Positions 46,078-58,484 of a DNA stretch of 64,000 nt are shown piece after piece. The notes under the pieces were generated by a model that did no database searches, had not been told where the DNA came from, and saw only the letters and a list, made by a program, of their open reading frames with translations. Location of the stretch: positions 47,943,885 to 48,007,884 of the forward strand of contig CAIIXF020000001.1 in assembly GCA_903813345.2 (NCBI GenBank), given 5' to 3'. The DNA is from Owenia fusiformis. Lineage: Eukaryota; Annelida; Polychaeta; Sabellida; Oweniidae. How positions within the stretch are numbered: the first letter of the stretch is position 1; every line of letters begins with the position of its first letter. The translations under genes and the position numbers were made by a program.

Positions 46078-47575
46078 ACAACGTACAGTGGCAAGATATA
46101 CCGTCGTACACTTTAGATGTACGGTGTCACTATTTAACCGATTTGAACCAAAGACAATGATGTAGGTTTGATGTGGGTTTTAAAAAAATAATCTGAGGAA
46201 TACATTAAGGATTTCATGTTTGATTTTGTGTGGATTCGTTTGAGAAGACATTTTCCTTTCTAATAACGTTAAAATACTGCTCGATTTTTTTCGTAGTCAA
46301 TCTACCCATATAATATTTTATGAGAATATGTTTCTTTAAACTGCACTATGAAGTTCTGTTGAAGATTTAATAAGTATTAACGTTTTTGGCTATAATCTAA
46401 AAAATCATAAGTGTACATTGTCAAGTCGAATGTACGTTGTCCCATTGGACTTACTCAATTCACAGTTTACCCTAATGCAGGCAACGTATTTTTCATAACA
46501 CTAACAGACAGGGGGCCAGATGCATTTAAAATTGAAACCGAACAATTACAGAATAACTTCAATTTAATTGAACTATTGAAACTATTGAGCACTTTCCAGA
46601 TATATATCATGAACGAAATTTTGAAAAGTCATATTCAATAAGCTAGTATATAGATCTACCTATTAATGTAACTAACAAAACGTAAGGTAAAGACGCCAAA
46701 TAATCAAAGAGGCTGGAAGCAAACTCCGTGGCAGTCCTAGCCTTCAACATATTCTATTCCGAGTCATTGAATGGGAGTTTGGGCTGGAGGCTATCACCCA
46801 ATTGGCACAAATTAACCAACACCACAACAATTCCTTCATAAAAATGAATAAGCAAAAAAATCACTTTTTAATGAATTTTGAAATGAAATCATTATATTGT
46901 TTAATATTATATCTCATGAAATTCAATTACAGGGACAACGTACATTCGAGTTGACAACGCACATTTCTGATTTTTTTTTAATTACAAAATGCTTGAATAT
47001 TTACAAATCTCCACCCGTCCTAAATTGTGTAGTTTAGAGAAACACATTCTCATTAAAATATTCCCAGACAGAAAACCTGACACCACCCTTTAGTTTTTTT
47101 GTTTTTTATAATTTTACTATGTTTGTTAAATAAAAAACTGCCACCAATGTTTTTCAACTTCGGCAGTCACTACATGTGTAATTTGTATGTACTAAAATTG
47201 AATAAAGAAGAATAAAATAAAATAAAAAAAATAAAATAAAATATTCGACACTCTTAGACGACAGGTGAGGAAATGATCAAATGAAATGTAAAAACATAAA
47301 TTAAAAAGAACATTCAACCGAATAATTTAATGGGTAGATTAATCACGAAAAAATCTAGCACTGTTTGAAAATATTTTAACGTTACTAGAAAGTTAAATCT
47401 CTTCCCAAACGAATACACACGAAATCAAACTTGAAATCCTCAATGTATTGCTCAGATAATGTTTTTAAAACCTACTTCAAATCTACATCATTGTCTTTGC
47501 TTCAAATCGGTTAATAGTGACACCGTATATCTATTAAAAGTGTACGACGGCGTGTTTTGTCACTCTACGTTCTTT
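46078..47575. mobile_element. 1.5-kb foldback element with nested inverted repeats
   Basis: The outer arms (46078-46290 and about 47340-47575) are imperfect reverse complements, for example ATGATGTAGGTTTGA against TCAAATCTACATCAT. A second inverted pair lies inside: TGTACATTGTCAAGTCGAAT near 46413 against ATTCGAGTTGACAACGCACA near 46944. A 76-codon frame at 46411-46641 has no recognised family and overlaps the inner repeat. The right interior ends in an AATAAAATAAAA tract (47196-47242). Confidence 0.6.
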
Positions 47576-48396
47576 TCGTTTATTCACGGTTCTATTCCAC
47601 TCTGTATTATTCTCTTCAATTGACTTTGGGCCCTTAGTATGTGAACGTTCCGCGCGGAATGTTGTAGATACACATGCGAAAACAGATTCTGAGCAAACAT
47701 CTTGTAAATTCATATGTGAAAACCACAGATTCATATGTGAAAATGTTTGTCATATTCCTTGGATACAAGGATTATGGAAATTTTACCATAGCCCTAAATG
47801 TTTGATATCACATATATGATCATACATTGATTTAGTGAAATTACCAGGCACTTCAAACAAACCGAGTGTGCAATTAAAAATGAATTCCTTTGAATTGAAA
47901 TACTTTGTAATAACAAAACTTGTCTTCGGCAATTATGCTTGTTCACATCCATTAAGACATAAACAATTTCAAAGCATTTGTTACACATGCCCAATGTATT
48001 TGTATTTGCCAAAAATCAAAAAGGGATGGTTCACTTTAAATTAATTGGGTAAGTACTTTCAATAACATATCTATACTTGGATAACATGAATTTATTTTTT
48101 CTATAGCCGAAGGTTAACCGCCGTGCCAACCCTGACATGTATGGACATACAAAAAAGTGTGTGCTCTATAAACACGTTCAATGAGAATTCTGCTGCAATT
48201 ACGTAGGGGATGAGAAACCCTGGTTACAAGCCCAGCTATATTGAGACCCACTTCTCCAACTATGTACTAATGCCCTTAATTTAGATATAACTTCCTTATT
48301 TGTACTAGACTATATAAGTTGAAGTTTAAACCTGAAAGCGGAGGTAGGTATATGATAAACAATGTGTACTACATACTAAAGGAAAAACCACTCTGC
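47576..48396. other. Region upstream of the GST gene
   Basis: It holds the presumed GST promoter and 5' exon, but I cannot place them; CTCTGCAG just before 48397 could be the acceptor for an upstream non-coding exon. No other feature was seen. Confidence 0.35.
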
Positions 48397-48411
48397 AGTA
48401 CACTTATCAAA

Positions 48412-51400
48412 ATGCCAAAATACAGACTTGTCTACTTTAATGCGAGGGGGAAGGCCGAAACAGCTAGAATACTATTTGCACTTGCGGGTGAAGAGTACGA
48501 AGACGTCAGGCTCTTTCCAGATCTACCATGGCCAAGTCAGGAAGGGAAGGACAAATGGATTGAAACTAAATCAGGTAAAATGTTTTATTAATGGTATGCC
48601 TCCATACTGGACGCCTAGTGTATATGCATTGTTTACAGACTACCCAGCGACACCTTTTCCGCATTGTTTAATTTTCTGTTTTCGGTCTCATGGAGAAGTT
48701 TTTAGATGTCACGGCGAATACTATTATACTGAATTCTTCATTCCATCTGAAAGATTTAGAATTACGTTTCATATATTCTCATGTTTAGAGTATGTGTCAG
48801 TGTAGTCAGACATGGACAATAAAGAATACATATCAACTCAGATCAGTACCTGCATTATTATTGTCACCGACATTCGAAACATATTTTATGACAATCCTGG
48901 GCCTTCGGCATTCCATCGTTCTAGAATATTGTACTTGCATTGCAGGTACAGTATGTTTTGAGGTTATATAATGGTTGATTCTGTATATCGTGTTTATACT
49001 CAAGTGAGTATATGATATATTCACTCGTTCCCGAACGTACAAGGTGTTTCATAATGTGGGCTTTTCGTCAGGAAAGATCTTCTAGCACTGTAATAAATAC
49101 AGGTCAAAGGGATGCCATTTGTACTTTCTAGAATTGTAGCATGTTTAGTTGATCCAAATGTGTTTGTCTAGAATAAAATAGGCTCATGTACATATGTTAT
49201 AGAACCATCTCTTCTCAAATTGACTTTTGGAGATGCTCGTTATGAAACACCCTGTATGTCATATGTTGAGCTACTGAATGGGTCGTTTCCAGGAATTGCT
49301 AGAACCTACTGGTTTGATTGGTGTTTCAAATTGATGGTTAAAGTATTTGATTGGATACTGTTCCCACTCAGCCAATTAATTTCAAAAAATGCTTGCGGTC
49401 AATTGTTCCACACACATGTAGGCAAATCTTTATACGGAGATCCAACTGTATACGTTATCATCTACGTAAATATACCGTTTTGTAAGTTCGTTGAACTTAT
49501 ACTGATCATGAAAACATTGAAATAATCAACTTGTTTATGTAATGACTCACTTTAAAGGATCGTGTTTATAATACACTACAACAACAAGGACACGGAAGCA
49601 AGCATTTAATTATAATGTGCATAATCTACACGTGCAGATGACAGTGCATTCACAGTCTCTAGTTGATGGAGCTTTTCTATAACGGGAATAGTTATGTTCA
49701 ATTAAGTACAATTTAAAATTGATTTTAGTAAATATAATAGTTCGACATGACCCTTTAAACTATACGTATACGTTTAAGTTGTACTTTCACTTATGTGCGA
49801 AATCTCTCTATTATCCCACCCTAAATGCTTATAAAAAGTCGAAGAGTTGTATACGCCATCCAGGAGTTGTATATCATTCTCAAGAGTTGTATACGATGGG
49901 TGTTGGATTTATATTGCAGTTATACAATGCTATTATACAATCATATAAAGCATTTAGGGTGGGATAAGTATGAGTATATATCAAAAGATTGTGTAATCAC
50001 ACTTGAATACACCGACAACGGTAAAGTCAGATACCGTTGTTACAAATGGCGGACTTAACCGTCGCTTTAACTCTTCAATCACTTGGTCCTCGTTTAATGG
50101 GACTGTATCATCGCTAATTCTGTGCATGTATTGAGCTCTTGTGATGATTTATCATATGAAATCCCAATTTCGATCAAATTGGGTCGTGAATCGCCAGTCT
50201 GGAATCGCCACAATATAGCGTCCCTGATATCGTCATTTAAAACGGAATCCGAATCTTAAATGATTTACCATGAAATTGACGATAACGTCACATGAAACGA
50301 GAACCAAGTGATTAAATATTTGAAGCGACGGTTATGACCGCCATTTGTGACAACGGTATCTGACTTTACCGTTGTCAGCGTATTCCGGTATGGTAATGAG
50401 CAGCATGTACTGAAAGTTGAGCCCATGGTAATGTAATTGTATTTTTGTTTACCACCAATTACCCAGATGCGAGTAGGTAGTTTCCATTTTCACCACCAGG
50501 TGGCCGATTCGGGGTAAATAACATGGCAGGGTACAGGGGGATTAACCCCAGAGTTCAAAGATGACGTATGCTTATATATGTAAACCTGTATTGAGATGAC
50601 GTACATCTCTGATTGGTCCAAATCGATAAACAAAAATGGCGGATTCAAAATTTTCTAAAAACGCTTCGAATAATATTATGTCAATTACTGGCGTGTTCAC
50701 CAATATCATAGCTTTATATTTCACATCAAGATAAAGAAAGATATATGGAGTATGCTTACTTCGATTAAAACATCACGACGACACGTTATATTCAAAAACT
50801 AACCGGTGTGAATTTGCGCCAAAAACAGCTCAAACATCACATCAGAGTTGACACTAGATCATGAAAAATATTTTCGATCTATTAATTTATATATGTCAAG
50901 TTTTTAGCAATGCCATTGCAAGATGGCACTGTTTGTTAGCATTAATTATCCATTTATTTTTGAATGGATTTTCTACCATACGCCATCTTTTAATCAGAGT
51001 TATTTATTTGAGTGTGCGAGTAACATGTCTCAAATAATATTTTGTCCCCTTTCTTTCAAAAATAGGCGCATTGCCTGTTTAAACTTGAAGATTCATCAGT
51101 TTTTGTGATTTTATTTTCATATCACCCTTATGAATCTATAGTTATACGAATTAAAACATGTCCAGAAAAACAAAATATTATCTGTCCAATAAAGAACATG
51201 TATTTCACTTTTTGTGATTTTATAACATGGGGTCTATGGGGAATCTCCGCAAGAAGTCACATTCTCAAGTCACATAGCTGGTGAAATATGAGCAAATTGA
51301 TGTTTTCCTCGTTTCAGTATCTGGTCTACTTTCTATAGTTATTTTTATACGTCTTCCACCAGCTGAGCTATACGGGTGGAATATATGGTATGCGTTTCTC

Positions 51401-54393
51401 TATCAACAGCTAATATATTTTACTTTCAGAATTAGGACTGCCATTCGGCCAAGTACCTGTCCTGGATGTGGATGGGAAAAGATTATGCCAAAGTAACGTC
51501 ATTGCCAAATATTTAGCAAAGCAATTTGGTAAGTTTGGTGTACATGTAAGTGTTTTGAACAATGCATGTCTAAAATCTAAAATAAAGATTTATAATGAAC
51601 CTTGTTTGATAGAATAAACATTCAATTTAGGAATACAATGCAATACTTGTTTTGCTTTCAAGTAAAGCTCAAGTTCATCTAGTTCAATTAATCAATATAG
51701 TTAAGGATTTAAGCTCTGTATCCAACTTGACTTGCAGACTGATCATTCCTCAAAGGTGTTGTTTCAAACTTTTTACGAGATGCGTAGCACTGAGTGCTAA
51801 GTTTAGGATACAATGCTTTGAGTGGAATGAATCGGCAACAATCAATAGAGTCTTTGGCTTAAATTCGTTTCCCACATCGCACAATATTTTATACAATATA
51901 AGTGAAAAGATACGATAAAACTTAAAAAAATATTTTTTCAAGGAAACTTTTTGCAAGAGTCAAGTTGTCACCTTGATACCCTTTGCATTCGTTTGACTTC
52001 ACTTCTTAAAAGAGAGCTTCGTCTTCACTCTTTCAAACTAAAATAAACCTGTGAACTCACCGCGCCAATCAGTGTTCGTCGGCAAAATTTGACCGACGTT
52101 CTATATATGGTCATTCCTTCTGACGTCATCGTTGAGCCCGGAATTGACCAATGACGTGCGCATATTTAATTAGAACGCGTTTGGCGTATGTTTGTTCAAG
52201 CTCGCTGAATGGTGGAAGAAAGGTCAGCGCATAAGTCAGAAGTGTTTATTACCCAAACTGTCACCGGTACCCGTCGTGGGGGCGGGGCTTCTAAACTGTA
52301 ATATGGTCTCTACTAGGCAGAGTGTAGTTTAACTAGACTCTGCACGTAGGGTATCACCTTGACAACCATTCGACACTTACCATTTCTCCTGCATAAGCGC
52401 TTATATATTTTTACTCAACTATGAAGTTGAATCTAAAAATGACCTTGGTTGGGTTGTTGGTGATATAATGCAATGCAGTTATATGGAATCGTGTTCGGAT
52501 TGGCTGGAATTTGGCACACCTTGCCTAGCTATGTGTGAATCTTGTTTTGTCAATATTATTAAATGAATCGTAACTCATTTAAAGGTTTTGATAGCTAGAT
52601 ATAACATAAAAATCTGTAACTAATCTCTTTAATAGCTATAATTCAATAAGCCAATGATTACAATGTTGCAAACCAATTCAAAAGATATTTCATTTTGACA
52701 GAAAAGCAGAACAATTTCTACAATACTTTATAATTATCTAAACAGGAAAGTTCTATTTTCGGTGTCACGGTTCAGGGAATTCTATATAATGTTCTTAATT
52801 TTACTATTTTCAGATTGTAAAAAAATTAAGTGTTTGATTGTTTAGGGTTTGCCGGCAAAGGCGTTTGGGAAGAAGCCAGGGCGGAAATGATATCTGCCTG
52901 CGTGTACGACGCATTCCAAAAAGGAAGACCGTGTTCTTTGGAACAAGATCCGATTAAAAAGGTCTAATCGATTTGATTAATAATAATCTTAACGTGTTTG
53001 AAATTTTTTACCATGGATGTGACGTATGTACCTTTCTTGATCATGCTAACACATGCTGTTAAGACTTGATAATTATTTAGTTTATTACTTAGTAACACTG
53101 TTCTATTAAATGTATGTCCAATAATGAATTACAATGATTACCCATTTCAATTTTCTAGGCTGAGCTACTGGAAAAGTTTTTGAAAGATTCCAAAGAAATT
53201 ATGGACAATTTCAGACAGATCCTGGAAGAGAATGGCGGGGGATCAGGATTCTTCGTTGGGGACGGGGTAAGGTTCACTAAAGCATAACGTAGCAAGGCAA
53301 GAGCTAGGTGAAGCAATCGCCTGGCCAAAAGATTACAGAAAAGCACGCAGACGCTTAATTTCAAACTGTAAACCCTACTATCACACCAAACTAGTTCTCA
53401 CTACGTTCTCGAAAACGGGCTTAAACTGTGCACGAACGGATTTGACGTACTAAGAACCCGCTAAGAACCGTTTTGGATCTATTTACAAACTTCATAAAAC
53501 TACTAGAACGAGCAGGTCCTCCAGAACTTAGAGCATGCTCAAAATTTTCTGGTGATCGTCAAAACGTTGCCGAATCGGTTTTAAACTGTGTGCGAACTGA
53601 ATGAACGTAGCTACAACGCTCTACGTTCTGTTTACGAACTTCATGGACTTTCCCGGACGGGGAATGTGATTTAGAATTTTGAATCGATTCAAAATTCGAT
53701 GACGACCACACCGTTCTGTAATCAGGTCATGATGACCTTCTAGACTAAGGGACGGTTTATACTACGTTGCACACCGACGCGGTGCGACCTGAACGAACTG
53801 CGAATGAGATGGACGTATTGAAGACTGTTAATGAACGAAGTACCTAATTATTTAAGACATATATCCCGACCGCAGCCAGATTGAGCCCGTTTTACGACAT
53901 TTTCGTAGGACTGGCAAGAGCGGGTAAGAACTAGTTTGGTGTGATAGGGGGGTAAATGAAGTCTATTTCAATTTGCCTCGCCTATCTTGAGATCCTGACA
54001 ACGCCTTTGGGTTTACAATGCTCCGCAGCATATATGCTATTAATGTTTACCGAAACATTCTCAATAAATGAACTTAATTCCATATATTTCTGGGTATAGT
54101 GCCTCAACCATACAGAAGTTACTGTGGAGATCATAGAAACGAACGACAAGCGTTCAATTGCTTATATAAATAAATCGTTCAAAGGTAGGCCTTTTACTAC
54201 CGTTTTTTCATTGCAGATCACATGGGCAGACATTAACTTTGCTGTGAGGATTGATCAAATTTTCGACAGAATTGGAGAAAATGCAGACAAATTCTTGAAG
54301 GATTGGCCAAAACTGCTTGCACTTAAACAGCGCGTGGAAAAATATCCGAAAATTGCCGAGTGGATTGAGAAAAGACCAAAGACAACGCGGTGA
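48412..54393 (+). CDS. Sigma-class glutathione S-transferase (HPGDS-like), five exons
   Basis: Exons 48412-48574, 51430-51528, 52846-52961, 53159-53266 and 54217-54393 join in phase (663 bases, 220 residues). The N-terminal thioredoxin-like domain has PKYRLVYFNARGKAE, with catalytic Tyr at residue 8, and LPFGQVPVLDVDGKRLCQSN, the glutathione-binding cis-Pro and Gln-Ser. The helical C-domain has ITWADINFAV and ends KRPKTTR. Sigma GSTs conjugate glutathione, and some isomerise prostaglandin H2 to D2; the substrate here is not known. A Met 31 codons upstream is in frame (48319), but the family N-terminus and the AAAATG context support 48412. Introns contain MITEs. Confidence 0.9.
49039..49255. 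mobile_element. MITE, second copy
   Basis: ACAAGGTGTTTCATA...TATGAAACACCCTGT inverted ends; it matches the copy at 266-485. Located in GST intron 1. Confidence 0.75.
49256..49810 (+). mobile_element. Partial copy of the 0.8-kb inverted-repeat element
   Basis: It matches 486-1000 in pieces: TTTGATTGGATACT, CGGAGATCCAACT, CACTTTAAAGG, GCAGTC(C/T)CTAGTTGATG, GACCCTTTAAACTATA. The left arm is missing, so the copy is 5'-truncated. Its right end is abutted by another MITE. Confidence 0.6.
49811..49967. mobile_element. 157-bp MITE
   Basis: TTATCCCACCCTAAATGCTT and its complement AAGCATTTAGGGTGGGATAA bound the element (small mismatch next to the inner end). The interior has three AGAGTTGTATACG-like tandem units. 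In GST intron 1. Confidence 0.8.
50006..50384. mobile_element. Foldback MITE with arms of about 90 bp
   Basis: AATACACCGACAACGGTAAA... and ...TTTACCGTTGTCAGCGTATT; the first 90 bases are the near-exact reverse complement of the last 90 (ACCGTTGT, AATGGCGG, CCGTCGCTT and CAATCACTTGGTCCTCGTTT blocks). The interior is AT-rich. In GST intron 1. Confidence 0.85.
50455..51250 (+). repeat. Interspersed repeat, plus-orientation copy
   Basis: It shares ATGCGAGTAGGTAGTT, CACCACCAGGTGGC and ATTTCACTTTTTGTGATTTT blocks with 1440-1690 in reverse orientation. Fragmentary and non-coding. Confidence 0.5.
51735..51864 (-). mobile_element. Degenerate copy of the AGCCCAAG MITE
   Basis: AAAGGTGTTGTTTCAAAC, AGTTTAGGATACAATGC, GAGTGGAATGAATCGG and GAGTCTTTGGCTTAAA correspond in reverse to the element at 57358-57509. 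In GST intron 2. Confidence 0.6.
53373..53952 (+). mobile_element. Foldback-family copy B
   Basis: CCCTACTATCACACCAAACT to AGTTTGGTGTGATAGGGGGG inverted ends. It is the most complete of the three copies (A at 42956, C at 41960-42947). It lies in the last GST intron. Non-coding. Confidence 0.75.
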
Positions 54394-55443
54394 AATGATA
54401 GCTAGCTTACAATCTAAATCATAAAAACAAACAAAATGGATCGAACCTTGATCAGTTGGCTTCATTTCTGATTAAGACGAAGCAAATGTTTAACAGTTTG
54501 TCGTGAACTTTATTGCAATACAAATCTAATGACAACGGAACTAGTTTGGTATTATATCTTTTACTGAGATAACCAGGGTGCTAGCTGCAGTGCTCTCTTT
54601 CTTAACACTTTGTTTTCCCGTCATTTTCTAGCCCGATAAGCCATAACGGAATTTGTTGTAATAAGGTCTCTGGGAAAAAACAATTGAAATTGGAACAGTA
54701 GCCCCTTGGGGGCATTTACATAATAAAAACAAGAAAAAGAACGCCCAGTATTCGTTTTATATTGAATTGGGCCCAATATACTTCTATTAAACTTGACCTA
54801 AGGACCATTCATTTGCAGGGTGATTAATACCATGCGACAATTGATAACAATGTAAATGGTCCCATGGTGGTCATCATAAGTTATCAGAACAGAGGTCAAA
54901 GTGTTTGAATGGAGTCTGCGAAAATAAATAATGTAGATCAAGATGTACGTTTCATTGAATTTGTTTTCAGTTCTTCTTCAGATTGTCCATTCATATAATA
55001 AAGCTGTTCCCCATTAAATCAAGTATAAGGTTGTCTCATTGCAGGTAGATTCCAAGAGTGTAGCCATTCATGAGTTCAAATAAGGCGAGAGAAAAGCCAA
55101 AAGAAACTGTATCGACTTATATTCAGAGGTGTAGCAAGGATCTAATATCACATATCAGGCGAGGAAAAGATGAATATTAATACTCTTAGACTTCATTTTC
55201 ACAGTTTTAGTTGAATAATATCTCAAAAACATATATCCGTAAAATAGAGTGAAGCAGTTGCCTTTCCTGTCTCTTGTGTATAACTCAATAAGAGTCAATT
55301 AGAAATAGGGGCTTGTTGCCTCGTTTAGAATGGAACAACCGCCTAACTATCATATTGCAGGTAAACCCGTGCATCTTGACTTCTGATTTTGCTTTATCGT
55401 TTATTTACATACACGTCTTTCAAGAAGTCTTATTGAAGCCAAA
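54394..55443. other. GST-lipocalin intergenic region
   Basis: Presumed GST 3' UTR and lipocalin promoter. AATAAA-like signals are present in AT-rich context but none can be chosen. No further gene was seen. Confidence 0.35.
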
Positions 55444-58074
55444 ATGTCAAGCTCAAGATATCAAATGGTAAGTGCATACAGTTATTTATGATATTCAATA
55501 AAAAACTGAAGTTGACACAACACAAGTTGTGTTATGTGGTGGTTGTCACAATTCTTTTATTGGTGAATTTGCGTTGAATTTGCGTGGCAGACAACATTTT
55601 AAAAGATATTGAAAAGTGTACGCAGTGTGATTATCTATTGAAGTAATTGAAACCACTTTCAACTATAAAAATCACAATCGGTGTGCAGTTTGATTTGGAC
55701 AACCCCAAATCATGAAAGGTACATGTAGACTAATGATTTGAATTTGCCCAAAATCATAACTGCATACAGACTGTAGTCAAAATGCAAATCCTTTTATGTT
55801 GTATTATATTGTATTGTTATTTTATTGCATCAAGTTTGTAAGTAATTTATTATAGGTGTTGGGTCTTGTCCTTCTTGTTACTGCTGTATCATCGGTCCAC
55901 GGAGGATCGTGTCCATCTCCTTCCCCGGCCAAGGGCTACACAGATAAGGCCTACTATGGGCTGTGGTATGAAATAGGTAATTCGGAACAAGCATTTTTGT
56001 TTTTATTCAATCCACACTAGGTCCAGTATTTATGTAATTTAATTTTCGATAATGTACCTTTTGCGTTGAATCGAAGATGAAGTCCTTGGCTAAATATATA
56101 TGTTTTCATTTTGAAAGTGTTCAGACAAAATACGTATCACAACTCACACGAGTAGATCGTTCTGGCTAAAATTGCTGTTTTATTTCTGATTCTTTAAAGC
56201 ACCTTCGCTAGGATCGAGTATTCGTATATTCAAAAGTAAAGCGACTTTAAGCATATAGTTTACAATTGTCTAGGAAAAATCCAGACAGCTGGTGGTGCTT
56301 ACTTTGAAAAAGACTGTGTGTGTACTACCATCAACGTAAAACCAAAGAAAGGTGCTAACAATGGAGATGCGACTGCCGTTAACAGTTGCCGAAAGCTTAA
56401 ACCAAATGGCGACTTCCTTAACGCAACGGGTAATATGAACTACCATTTACAGTTGAAGCCACATAATCCATATAACGAAATTCACCTCTTGTCTTTTTCC
56501 TCTGCAGACGTTGCTTTTCATACTCTCTCTAACATTTTTGTCAACCCTAGTACTATACTATAGCTAGATTTTGTATATGATATAATAGCTTTCGGCAAAT
56601 AATCTTCAGGCTCGTAGCCAGCTTTTGTTTAAGGGGGTTCACTTTTCAAAAATTCTAGGGGGATTCAAATTTGGACCCCCGAACCACCCCCACCACTACA
56701 TCCCTGGCTACGGCCCTGACCTTTACGAACTAAAGTAATGATACAAGGACCTATATTTGACATAAGTATTCGCCTTGAAATACATAACAGGCAGTTTATT
56801 TTAGGAAGCTTGACCAATGAGGGACCAAAGGGGAAGTGGAAAGAGGGATTCTTTTGGTTTACTCCAAAGGTAAGTTCATGATCAGTTAACTTAACGATTG
56901 TATTTATTAATATGAGTAGGGTATTTCAGTACGAGCTAATACAAAGGCTAGACCATTTCCATGTTCATAAAAGAATCGAGATGAAATAAGAAGACGTTGT
57001 CTACATTTGAAACACTGGCCAAATATCATGAATTTATTCTTCAAAAATACAGTACAATCAATACAAGGATGTATAGATATAGAATTATATATCATTTGCA
57101 CATAGCTAGGCAAGGTTTGTCCGATTCCAGCCAATACGAACAGAGTATTCACATAATGAACAGTGTGTGAAAACTCAATAACGCATGCAAGGTCACTAGT
57201 TAAACGGTTGTCATGGTGATGAATGGACTTTTCACATTGGATTTGATGACTTGCCAACTTGAGCTTTGCAAAAAGTTTCATTGAAAATGTGTTCTTTTAG
57301 TGATTGTGTTACTTTTAGATGATTTTATTGAAAAAAAGCAATGTGTGTGAAAATAATTTAAGCCCAAGACTCAATGCATTGTAGCTGCTTCATTCCACTC
57401 AGGCGTTGTTTCCTAAACTTTGCATTTCCGCTGTGCGGTCATGCGAAGGTTTTGAAACAACACCTTCATGGTATGATTCAGCAAACAATGCATTGAGTCT
57501 TGGGCTTAAATCCTTTAATAAAAAAGTTTTAGTCCATATTTGATTCAATGTCTCCTATATCTAAATCCATTGGAGTTTTAATGGTTTTCTATTATGTCAC
57601 TCTTCTCCCTGGTCTTCTTCCAGTCTACCTTTTACTCTAGTTTTTACTCTCATATGCGAATGGTGAATTCTTATTATTTGGCCAGTACATACATATTGAA
57701 ATTGATTCGTTTGTGAACGTGAAGTAATTTAGCATTTGTATGTAAGATTTATTGGAAATCCTCGTTTAATTTTGATAAACTAATGAATATAACTTTGTCA
57801 TGACTTACATTTCAGTGATCCCAGCTTGTAACAAAAACATTGATCTGATATTTTCCAGGTGGACTACACAATCATTGAACTGGGCCCAGACTTTGCAGTT
57901 GAGTTCGACTGTGGCTCAACGTTTGGACTTGTCAACTATTGCATCCACATTCTCTCCAGGACACCTACGCAAAACAAGACTCTTACTACCACTCTACTGA
58001 AGAAAGCTATCAACATGGGACTGAATGTGGATAATCTAGACTTCAAGCAAACGCTACAAGATGGCTGCTGGTAG
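55444..58074 (+). CDS. Apolipoprotein D-like lipocalin, five exons
   Basis: Exons 55444-55467, 55856-55976, 56274-56429, 56805-56869 and 57859-58074 join in phase (582 bases, 193 residues). The signal peptide is split between a 24-base first exon and VLGLVLLVTAVSSVHG. The mature part starts GSCPSPSPAKGYTDK and has the lipocalin GxW motif in YYGLWYEIG, then GAYFEKDCVCTTINV. Near the C-terminus, DYTIIELGPDFAVEF and HILSRTPT match the ApoD-type structurally conserved regions. Secreted carrier of small hydrophobic ligands; the ligand is unknown. Ends DGCW with a Cys, as in the family. Long introns, one with a MITE. Confidence 0.88.
57358..57509. mobile_element. 152-bp MITE in lipocalin intron 4
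   Basis: TTAAGCCCAAGACTCAATGC and GCATTGAGTCTTGGGCTTAA are perfect inverted ends. The inner part is also partly palindromic (GTTGTTTC / GAAACAAC). A diverged copy lies at 51735-51864. Confidence 0.85.
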
Positions 58075-58330
58075 AATTCATTTTGGACTATCGAGCAAAT
58101 TTTTTGTCAAAAATTACTTTGAACGTGGAGAATATAGTATATGTACATGTATTTGCATTTGTATACATTCTTTTTGGTGGGTTCAATTTAGGCATGATTA
58201 CTGGGCTCAAACGTCTAGCTAGTTCACAAGACATAGTATGAGGCTTTGGCTCAAGGGTATCCTTAAGCTAAAGTCAAGACCATTTGGACGTTGTCATATA
58301 TCTCTTACATTCCAAGACACATGGGGACAT

Positions 58331-58484
58331 GTTAGAAGCGGGGCCTTGAGAGGTATAATAAAATTGAAATATAACAATTTCTATGAAACTTTAGTAAGCG
58401 AAACTTAGTATACTTTATTTCATAGTACAATCGCTATTTCAATAACTATATTTCATCTTTATCTCTGAAGACCCCGCTTCTAAC
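58331..58484. repeat. Short hairpin element
   Basis: GTTAGAAGCGGGGCCTTGAG pairs with CTCTGAAGACCCCGCTTCTA at the other end. The interior is AT-rich. Downstream of the lipocalin stop; it may overlap its 3' UTR. Confidence 0.55.

Noticed and set aside
46411-46641. 76-codon plus-strand frame
   Set aside because: Overlaps the inner inverted repeat of a foldback element; no recognised family.
48319-48411. Upstream in-frame Met for the GST
   Set aside because: Would add 31 residues not seen in sigma GSTs; the N-terminus MPKYRLVYF fits the family start.
48428-48805. 125-codon plus-strand frame
   Set aside because: Alternative frame of GST exon 1 running into the intron.
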